Of a stretch of DNA of 64,000 bases, positions 58,201 through 64,000 are shown piece after piece. The position numbers and the translations under genes are program-made. The stretch is taken from the NCBI RefSeq assembly GCF_032118995.1, contig NC_092651.1, positions 11,185,285 to 11,249,284 on the forward strand, written 5' to 3'. Origin of the DNA: Asterias amurensis (lineage: Eukaryota; Echinodermata; Asteroidea; Forcipulatida; Asteriidae). Each line of letters opens with the position of its first letter. Position 1 is the first letter of the stretch. The notes under the pieces were generated by a model. That model did not search any database and had not been told where the DNA came from. It saw nothing but the letters and a program-made list of their open reading frames with translations.

Positions 58201-59186
58201 TCGCTTTTATTATTATTATTGCTATATCTGTATAAAATTAGCCTGGTTTTCGTATTTCTTGCTCAATAAATTTATTTACTATAACACTGGTATTAAAACG
58301 TGCATACAGTACATGATATGTTACTACAGGCCTGATTCTTTGTTTTTGGGCAACCAGTTTTCTCCTTTGTAAAGATGTTAAAGCGAAGACGTTGTAAACG
58401 TTGGAAACATCTCAAGGGGCACAGAGGCGATGAGTAGGGACAATGGAGACAATTTCCTCTGTTGCCTCTTTGAAGTATCAGGCCTTATACTTAATGTTTT
58501 TGTACTTAATAATAATAATAATAACTTTCGATTTATATAGCGCCTAATAACTAACACTTAATTCTCTAAGCGCTTTACATTAGTGCCCTGGTCATAGAGC
58601 CAATAACATCCCTTTTTAATGTTTCTCAGCTCCCTTGGGAGTATACAACCTGGGCAACAGTTTATATCGCTCCAAAGGCTTTTTCATTCACAATATCAAC
58701 CTCTACCCTCGCAGGTACCCATTTATTCCCCTGGGTGAAGAGAAGCAATTATAGTAAAGTATCTTGCTCAAGGACACGAGTGTCACGACCGGGATTCGAA
58801 CCCACACTCCGGTGAATTAGCACCAGAACTTGAATTCGATGCTCTTAACCACTCGGCCATGACACTCTTCTTAGTATCTAGGTCTTATATAGATGCTGGC
58901 CTCTGTAAAGTATATAGCCTGTTACTACTTTTTTGTATTATAATTTGTATTTTATTTAGTATAGGCCTAATAATAATAAATGTGTAGGCATTTTGGCCCT
59001 GAATAATTATGTACTTTTAATTGAATTTTTGTTTTCTGTTTTGCAAGACTGAAGTTTTTCTTATCGTCCATGTATTGTCCATTATTTTCATGTAATTATT
59101 AATTTTACCTCTGTTTATTTTGTTCGAAGGGTATGGAAAGATTATCAATCATTGTCAAAGAAGAGTTATCCGAGCTGCGGCAGTAG
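46244..59186 (+). CDS. AADAT: Kynurenine/alpha-aminoadipate aminotransferase (KAT II), 12 coding exons, 430 aa
   Basis: Coding exons: 46244-46310, 46804-46903, 47877-47945, 48761-48893, 50021-50095, 50777-50892, 51918-52077, 52959-53041, 53963-54059, 55323-55449, 56628-56836, 59130-59186. All are GT-AG, 1293 nt in frame. The N-terminus MNYARFLNAVSRARRPSPLR closely matches human AADAT; an in-frame TAA 12 nt upstream and A at -3 support the start. This is a fold-type I PLP enzyme transferring the amino group of 2-aminoadipate or kynurenine to 2-oxoglutarate, giving 2-oxoadipate (lysine catabolism) or kynurenic acid; the human enzyme is mitochondrial. Visible active-site residues: Ser17, Arg20, Gly39, Leu40, Tyr74, Ser117/Gln118, Tyr142, Asn202, Asp230, Tyr233, Schiff-base Lys263 in DSFSKILSAG, and Arg399. 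These carry the same numbers as in the 425-residue human protein. Introns are full of MITEs, SINEs and tandem arrays, but the coding exons are intact. Confidence 0.96.
46935..47260 (+). mobile_element. SINE S1, AADAT intron
   Basis: Contains AGAGCACCGGACTCAAGCTC and TGGATCGAGTCCCAGTCGTG. An internal segment (TAAGCAAGACACTTGACCAT, GATGCTT...ATGGGACGTTATG) is duplicated once. Confidence 0.75.
47419..47804. mobile_element. MITE family A copy in AADAT intron
   Basis: TTAA-bounded full copy with GGCAGTGGACACTATTGGTA at the left and its inverse at the right. It sits upstream of the AADAT exon at 47877. Confidence 0.88.
48590..48690. repeat. 12-bp microsatellite-like array
   Basis: Variants of the 12-mer GTAATACTTCTT repeat about six to eight times just upstream of the AADAT exon at 48761. 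Confidence 0.8.
49064..49439. mobile_element. MITE family A copy in AADAT intron
   Basis: TTAA-bounded, with somewhat diverged termini (GGCACTGTACCTG) but a clear internal body (GAGAGCTGTTGATAGTATAA). The centre differs from other copies (AAGGCTTCTGG-type palindrome), suggesting a subfamily. Confidence 0.82.
49530..49895. mobile_element. MITE family A copy in AADAT intron
   Basis: TTAA-bounded full copy about 90 bp after the previous one, in the same orientation and of the standard subfamily with GAGACCTCAAGTTTAG at the centre. Confidence 0.88.
50214..50596. mobile_element. Foldback MITE J in AADAT intron
   Basis: GCGAATGTGAATGCGATACA, AGTTTTGATGTCACA pairs imperfectly with TGTGTTCAAAATTTGTATTA, CATTCGC. 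Inner arms (TCATGAAATAT / ATATTTCATGGGA; GTTGGTTGGCAAAC / GTTGCCAACCAAAAC) extend the hairpin. A diverged relative lies at about 28075-28235. Confidence 0.75.
51635..51875. mobile_element. MITE family B, partial copy in AADAT intron
   Basis: Shares GAAGGGTTTGGGTA, AGAAAGCTTCCCTTGAAATA and GAGAAATGAGTAAAACAA with the family B copies. It stops about 40 bp before the exon at 51918. Confidence 0.7.
52145..52436 (-). mobile_element. SINE S1, reverse copy in AADAT intron
   Basis: Minus-strand head GTGTCGTGGACAAGTGGTTA, AGAGCATCC, box B-like GGTTCGAACTCC, followed by a body with TACCTGCGAGTGTAGAGG. It abuts a forward S1 copy. Confidence 0.75.
52437..52775 (+). mobile_element. SINE S1, forward copy in AADAT intron
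   Basis: Includes AGACTCAAGCTCTGGTGTTT, CAGCAGAGTATGGGTT, CTTGTAAACCCTTATAAGGT and an ATTATT-rich tail. It sits tail-out against the reverse copy, giving a head-to-head SINE pair. Confidence 0.7.
53525..53905. repeat. ~77-bp tandem array in an AADAT intron
   Basis: About five copies of a pyrimidine-rich unit (CTCTTTGTTATTTCCACATT, then GTTTCATTTCGTGCTGG, then TTGTTTCTATGTGACCAA) lie upstream of the exon at 53963. Short ORFs here only reflect the periodicity. Confidence 0.88.
54179..54424. mobile_element. Foldback element E (GGGCCCAATTTCATAGAGCTGC type)
   Basis: The left arm GGGCCTAATTTCATAGAGCT, GCTAAGCACAAAAATTTGCT is mirrored by GCTTAGCAGCTCTATGAAAT, TGGGCCC on the right, arms of roughly 95 bp. 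Related but more diverged pieces lie at 2325-2660, 20877-21078, 34074-34252, 45275-45475 and 51480-51632. Confidence 0.85.
54530..54640 (+). mobile_element. tRNA-like SINE head (S5)
   Basis: GTCAAGTGGTTAGACTTGCA, GTCACAAGGTTGTGGGTTCG, AATCCCACAGC resembles D-arm to T-arm of a tRNA, but no 7-bp acceptor stem closes it. A similar single head (TCGTGGTTGAGGCAACTGCT, GGGTTCAAATCC) lies at 61433-61500. Confidence 0.5.
54840..55095. repeat. 22-bp tandem array in an AADAT intron
   Basis: About eleven copies of the 22-mer made of GCCCTCACTGGGGTC plus AAAAATC, with G/A variation at the first base and longer last copies. There are no spacers between units, so it is a minisatellite and not a CRISPR array. 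Confidence 0.93.
55529..56001. mobile_element. MITE H in AADAT intron
   Basis: Terminal inverted repeats of ~50 bp: GGCCCCTGGTAAGTTACGAG, ACACAAATTAATCCAAGTG against their inverse at 55945-56001. Near the right end lies a second palindrome (GCCCGGTAAGTT / AACTTACCGGGC). It starts 80 bp after the AADAT exon at 55323-55449. Confidence 0.85.
56145..56359. mobile_element. MITE I in AADAT intron
   Basis: CTATAGACCGTAATGA and TCAATACGGTCTATAG form short terminal inverted repeats around a GC-rich interior rich in CGCACGC. Moderately supported. Confidence 0.65.
57215..57576 (-). mobile_element. SINE S1, reverse copy split by MITE G
   Basis: The minus-strand head GGCGTGTCGTGGTCGAGCGG and box B-like GGTTCAAGTC lie at the high end. 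The body resumes beyond the MITE at 57215-57297 (AAAGCGCTCATACCCGTC). Confidence 0.75.
57298..57473. mobile_element. MITE G nested inside a SINE
   Basis: GGCTGGGTCCCACTG and CAGTGGGACCGGGCC form the ends, with inner arms such as TCTATTGGTTGAATTACTCC against TCAATCAACCAATAGAGAGC. The sequence on either side belongs to a reverse-oriented SINE body (57215-57297 and 57474-57576). Confidence 0.82.
57640..57765 (+). mobile_element. SINE S3, forward copy
   Basis: AAGACACTGCTCTAGAATTG, CAAGGGTGG, TGAATCCCACCTGAGTAATA, AAGTACTGAGTATACAGTGC. The first half of the head is lost. Confidence 0.65.
58500..58866 (-). mobile_element. SINE S1, reverse copy near AADAT last exon
   Basis: The minus-strand head GTGTCATGGCCGAGTGGTTA, AGAGCATCGAATTC and box B GGTTCGAATCC are followed by the body ACACTCGTGTCCTTGAGCAA and a tail of TATTATT. 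Confidence 0.85.
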
Positions 59187-59706
59187 AGGAAGACCGAACG
59201 TACTACAGGAATGTTAGTGACCTCCTTGTCTGAAATATTTGTTTATAGCCACCATTAACCCTGGGCGGCTAATGAAATTTACTACTCGACTAGTCACACC
59301 TCAAATAGTCTGGTCTTGGTGACTAGTTGTGACTAATTTTTTATATCTCAGGATGCATTGCGGCATAATGTTTACCGCAGGCGCAACGTCGTAAATTTTA
59401 CGCTGAAAGGATTGAAGGATTGTGTCCATTTATGTCTGATTGTGTTTCGAAAGCAAGTTATGTTGTCGAGAATCGTCGTGAGCGACACACGTGGGAAGTT
59501 GCGACTTGTTTTGTTGTAGCCGTGGCGAGAGGATTAACTGAGTAGTTGAAAAACAGAGTCGCGACTTGACTAGGCAATCAATAGTCACTGTTTGACACTA
59601 GTCGCACTAGTCGTTCAGACCTAGCCACCATCCATAGATTCACCACAATGGTGTGTCTTTTAACCAGGGTATATTGAAGAGTGAATAGTATACCCCCCCC
59701 CCCTGA

Positions 59707-59712
59707 AATAAA
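59707..59712 (+). terminator. Candidate poly(A) signal of AADAT
   Basis: AATAAA lies about 520 nt after the AADAT stop codon, just past a run of C. It is a plausible end of the 3' untranslated region, but several other A/T-rich hexamers follow and nothing here decides between them. Confidence 0.3.
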
Positions 59713-60070
59713 TGTACAAGTAACCTACAGATACTTATTATATTGCCAATACAACATAATACATACTTATAAAGTACAAAATGACACATTTATTATATTG
59801 TAGTATTTATACTTTGAATGGTAAACAAGTTAGATTAGAAAACTAGTAGTTAATAGTTCTGGTTCAAGGATTACTGCACAGAAAGGGCTTGACCTATTAT
59901 TACTCAGATTTGAACGAGGGTGTTTTCAACATTGTTTCAGAGTCTGTAGTTACGTAGATGGAGCATTTTGAATTTGGGGAGAGATTGTTCTTTAATTTGG
60001 CGGCAGTGATATCAGGGTTGTAGCAGACCAATTTCGGTGGTGGGCTATAAATCCAAGTCGCCTTCAACTC

Positions 60071-60458
60071 TTAAAGGCAGTGGCGACTATTGGTAATTAC
60101 TCAAAATAATTATTGTCATATAACCTTCCTTGGTTATGAGTAATAGGGAGAGGTTGATAGTATAAAACATTGTGCGAAACGGCTCCCTCTGATGTGAGGT
60201 AGTTTTTCAAGTAATTTTCCACAAATTTTGATTTTGTGACCTCAGAATTAGATGAGGTCTCGTAATCAACATGCATCAGAAAGCATACTACTTCATGTGA
60301 CAAGGCTGTTTTTTCTTTCATTATTACCTCGCAAATTCGATGACCGATTGAGCTCAAATTTTCACAGGTTTGTCATTTTATGCATATGTTGAGATACACC
60401 TACTGTGAAGACTACTGTAGACTACTGTAGGTGTACAGTAGGTGTCCACTGTCTTTAA
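60071..60458. mobile_element. MITE family A copy downstream of AADAT
   Basis: TTAA-bounded. The right end carries a small local duplication of GACTACTGTAG/GTGTACAGTAGG. Its centre is degenerate. Confidence 0.85.
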
Positions 60459-60727
60459 GCAAAAAAAAATAACAGTTGACGATGCCAGGATTTTTAACTG
60501 TTTTTGGTTATGGGAGCAAAAGGTTGAATGGTCTTTTGGCCGAGTTCTTTCTCTGTGACATTTGATACTCCTTATCGTTAGCTGTGTTTCAGCTCAATGC
60601 ACAGTGGACTATATTTTGATCTTTACTCCTCAGTAAATTGTTGTGGTACCCTCTGCTAGTTACAGGGTTCAAACTGGTCTCTTCTCACCAGTGAATACTT
60701 GTTGCTCCATATGTGGCTTGGTGTCCC

Positions 60728-61060
60728 CCCCACCCCCAAACCAGTTGTGTATTCAAGCTCTGCTGCTTCTGTTCAGCAGAGTGTGGGTTCGAATCCCGGT
60801 CGTGGCACTTGTGTCCCTGAGCAAGACACTTTACTATAACTGCTTTTCTCCACCCATGGGTGAATGGGTACCTATGAGGGCAGAGATGGTTCTTGTGGTT
60901 GGATTAGCTTAGTGTGCTACATATTTGGCGGCACAGGCTGTATACTCCCCAGGGAGCTGAGATGGTTTAAGGAATGAAATGGCCCAGTGATCAGGGTAAT
61001 TATGTTGGAAGCGCTTTGAGACTTTATAACGCGCTGTATAAAAGCCAAAAATTATTATTG
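60728..61060 (+). mobile_element. SINE S1, forward copy downstream of AADAT
   Basis: CAGCAGAGTGTGGGTTCGAA, TCCCGGTCGTGGCAC, GTGTCCCTGAGCAAGACAC, then CTCCCCAGGGAGCTGAGATG, ending in AAAAATTATTATTG. The first part of the head is degraded. Confidence 0.8.
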
Positions 61061-61724
61061 TGTTGTGGTAATTTCAGGAATTCTGTAGAGGATTTTAGGG
61101 TATTTCTGTACAAGATGGTAAACTCAGTCAGGGTTTGCCCTTGACCTTTTTAGTGAATGGCCATTGGGACCTGTTGGCTTGTCGACCATTTCACTCCACC
61201 ATTGGCCTTTTCACAGGTCAATATTTCAAATGAAATAGGGATGCTTTTCAACACTAAACTAGCTAGCGGGACCACTTAGAATGAATATCTACTGGTCCTC
61301 GTTTGTTTTTACTGGCATTTGGCCAGGGAATAACTGTTTTATTGAGAACGCCGGTTAAAGTATGGGAAGAAATTGTGTACGGGGGTTGGGGGGGGCCCTC
61401 TTCCTTACATCAGGCATGGTTTAGCAAGCACCCTCAGTGGTCTCGTGGTTGAGGCAACTGCTTTAGAGTGATAGGGTCATGGGTTCAAATCCTAAGTAGG
61501 CTGTGGATTTTTTCCAAAAGATTTCAGGGTAGCACCGAGTGAAAGGGTAATGTAAACTATATTAATAGGCTTTGTTTTTTGTGGTGTCTGGAGATGACTT
61601 TTTTTTTAGGGAAACTACTTTTGTTTTATTGAACAAGAATTAAACCTCTCTTTTGACAAAAATTCAGTTTATTTTCCATTCAGAACACACAGGGTTGCTT
61701 ATATGTCTAGCCTGTCTTATATTT

Positions 61725-61920
61725 ATAGGATTTGAGGCATTGCATGGTGAGGTATTAATATGTTGGTTTGTGGTAACACCATGTGTTAATCTGTACTTGC
61801 CAGGAAGAGTTTGTTCTTAGCGAACTGTCTTTCTTTATTATACTACCGTACAGTATATTTATCGGGTGATCGGAAGTCTTCTCAGCTCTGAAACGACTGC
61901 TTTTTAGCCTCTACTCGTCT
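61725..61920. repeat. Dispersed repeat Q, second copy
   Basis: Same order of blocks as 9040-9380 (GGATTTGAGGCATTGCATGG, TGGTAACACCATGTG, CAGGAAGAGTTTGTTCTTAG, GAAGTCTTCTCAGCTCTGAA). Confidence 0.7.
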
Positions 61921-62081
61921 TATGTTGTTATATTCCTGTTCAATTGAGTGTCTTATAACTGGCAGTATTGTTTCTTATTTCTCCCTGGTACATTCATGTG
62001 GGAATCTGTATTTTGAAGATGTGTTCTGTCTGAGAAGAGCCACGTGTTTTGTACTCAATAATTTGTTCAAAACTACATGTG

Positions 62082-62398
62082 GGGTGTCGTGGCAGAGCGG
62101 ATAAGAGCACCAAACTCAAGCTCTGGTGTTTCTGTGCAGCAGAGTGTTGGTCCGAGTCCCAGTCTTGACACTTGTGTCCTTGAGCAAGACACTTTTAAGT
62201 CTGTAGTTGCTTCTTTCCACCCAGGGGTAAATGGGTATCTGTGAGGGCAGATATGGTTTTTGTGATTGATTTAGCTGAGCAAATTTGTTGCACTGACTGT
62301 ACAGTATACTCCCCAGGGAGCTGAGAAGTGTTAAGGAAGGAATTTAATGGCTCAGTGACCAGGCGTGATGTGTAAGCCTAAAACCAAAATTATTATTC
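62082..62398 (+). mobile_element. SINE S1, forward copy
   Basis: GGGGTGTCGTGGCAGAGCGG, ATAAGAGCACC, a box B-like GGTCCGAGTCCCAG, the body GAGCAAGACACTTTTAAGTC and CTCCCCAGGGAGCTGAG, and the tail AAAATTATTATTC. Confidence 0.85.
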
Positions 62399-63159
62399 TT
62401 TATCGCAGATCCAAATGGGCAATTCCAAGCAAACATGGACATTACACCAAAAATCAAAAAATTTTCACAACTTTCTTTCCACTTGGAAGTTATAGCTAAC
62501 ATATGAAACCAATTTATTTTTAGTTGTTGAATGAACCAAATTTTGCCAACTAAGAACTCGGCTTATGGCTTGACTAAATTGACTGGAAAACTGCAGTTCG
62601 ATTGACCGTAATGCAACTGACAATGGTTTTTTCCATGGATACCTAATAGTTCAAGTTGCTGACCATTTATAAGTATCCTGCTGGATACTCATGTATACAA
62701 AACTAAGAGTTGTGTGTTACATGTAGTAAAACTTGCGAAAGTTTTATAGTTTGAGGAAACTTTTGAATTGTGAGTAGTTATATTTTTCCATGTTCTTTAT
62801 GTGTAATGCGACTGACCGCTTTTTTTACACCCAGAGCACGAAGCCCACAACATTTTTAATATCATCACTTCAAAGCCTCGTGTATTAAGTAGAAATCTAT
62901 AAACTTAGGGGAAAGAATAACTAACTTAGATTTACTAGCACCAAGATCAAGAAATGACACAGAAAAGTGTAATGCGACTGACCATGAAATTGCCCAAATT
63001 TAACATCTATTTAAAAAAAAAATTGAATGCACGTCTTACCATTACAAAAAAGCCTGTGTTAAATATTGATTTTTTCCCCAATTAATTTTGGTGTGTTTGG
63101 GTAGGGTATACACACTCAAACCGGGGACCTATTGGTATAGGTCCGTAGGTTGAAAGTGT

Positions 63160-63950
63160 GTGCAAAAAAAACAATGGAAACTGTTGCCAAAAAGTTACAC
63201 TACAAACAAAAGGGGGACACTGGAGATCCTCAATTGCAGGTGTTTACACTATGTGTATGAAATTAACTGTCCAAAAAGTCCAAGGGTTAAGATAATCAGG
63301 CTGTTTTTGCATGTCCCACACAGTGATGTGATTATTTAGATAATATTATTCAGATAATATGTGCAAAAAAAACAATGGAAACTGTTGCCAAAAAGTTACA
63401 CTACAAACAAAAGGGGGACACTGGAGATCCTCAATTGCAGGTGTTTACACTGTGTATGAAATTAACTGTCCAAAAAGTCCAAGGGTTAAGATAATCAGGC
63501 TGTTTTTGCATGTCCCACACAGTGATGTGATTATTTAGATAATATTATTCAGATAATATGTGCAAAAAAAACAATGGAAACTGTTGCCAAAAAGTTACAC
63601 TACAAACAAAAGGGGGACACTGGAGATCCTCAATTGCAGGTGTTTACACTGTGTATGAAATTAACTGTCCAAAAAGTCCAAGGGTTAAGATAATCAGGCT
63701 GTTTTTGCATGTCCCACACAGTGATGTGATTATTTAGATAATATTATTCAGATAATATGTGCAAAAAAACACAATGGAAACTGTTGCCAAAAAGTTACAC
63801 TACAAACAAAAGGGGGACACTGGAGATCCTCAATTGCAGGTGTTTACACTGTGTATGAAATTAACTGTCCAAAAAGTCCAAGGGTTAAGATAATCAGGCT
63901 GTTTTTGCATGTCCCACACAGTGATGTGACTATTTAGATAATATTGTAGT
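63160..63950. repeat. ~199-bp tandem array near the window end
   Basis: Four copies begin with GTGCAAAAAAAACAATGG at about 63161, 63361, 63559 and 63759, nearly identical over the whole ~199-bp unit. The fourth copy is incomplete, diverging after TATTTAGATAATATT, where the sequence becomes unique. Confidence 0.93.
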
Positions 63951-64000
63951 TATAATAATACAATACAGTTATACGAGGGCATCATGCAGGAGCCTCTATG

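Larger units (their letters stand above)
59187..64000. other. Gene-free interval downstream of AADAT
   Basis: Contains a diverged dispersed repeat with GACTAGTC words (59260-59640, related to 6710-6780), MITE A (60071-60458), SINE copies, dispersed repeat Q and the terminal ~199-bp array. No exon recognised on either strand. Confidence 0.6.

Overview
This is animal nuclear DNA: three intron-rich protein-coding genes in a background dense with short transposon relics, SINEs and minisatellites. The gene families (SH3D19, JADE, AADAT) and the style of the dispersed repeats point to an invertebrate deuterostome. An echinoderm, probably a sea star, is my best guess, but that is inference from recalled repeat style and not proven here. 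There are no prokaryotic features, no CRISPR arrays, and I saw no intact transposase or reverse transcriptase ORF.

Layout. 1-5353: gene-free, with truncated MITE copies, a 70-bp tandem array and two MITEs that share a TTAA. 5354-22355, minus strand: an SH3D19-like adaptor with 17 coding exons that join without a frame break into 1202 residues (proline-rich, an Ala-rich repeat block, then six SH3 domains). 22356-24453: divergent intergenic interval, probably holding both promoters. 24454-39193, plus strand: a JADE-family PHD-finger protein, 14 coding exons, 936 residues, a scaffold of the HBO1 histone acetyltransferase complex. 39194-46243: gene-free, repeat-rich. 46244-59186, plus strand: AADAT (kynurenine/2-aminoadipate aminotransferase II), 12 coding exons, 430 residues, with active-site residues at the same numbers as in the human enzyme. 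59187-64000: gene-free, with SINEs and a ~199-bp tandem array running to near the window end.

The genes do not form a pathway: one is a cytoplasmic adaptor, one a chromatin scaffold and one a PLP enzyme. Their human counterparts (SH3D19, JADE1, AADAT) all lie on chromosome 4q, so the window may preserve an old linkage group.

The most unusual structure is in JADE. The last 57 nt of coding exon 13, its splice donor and ~50 nt of intron are tandemly repeated 16 times (35766-37449), laying out sixteen near-identical 5' splice sites in a row. A second, smaller exon-boundary duplication in the same gene gives a decoy acceptor 5' of the PHD1 exon. Around the genes, at least four MITE families are bounded by TTAA, and two tandem arrays appear to have grown from inside dispersed elements.
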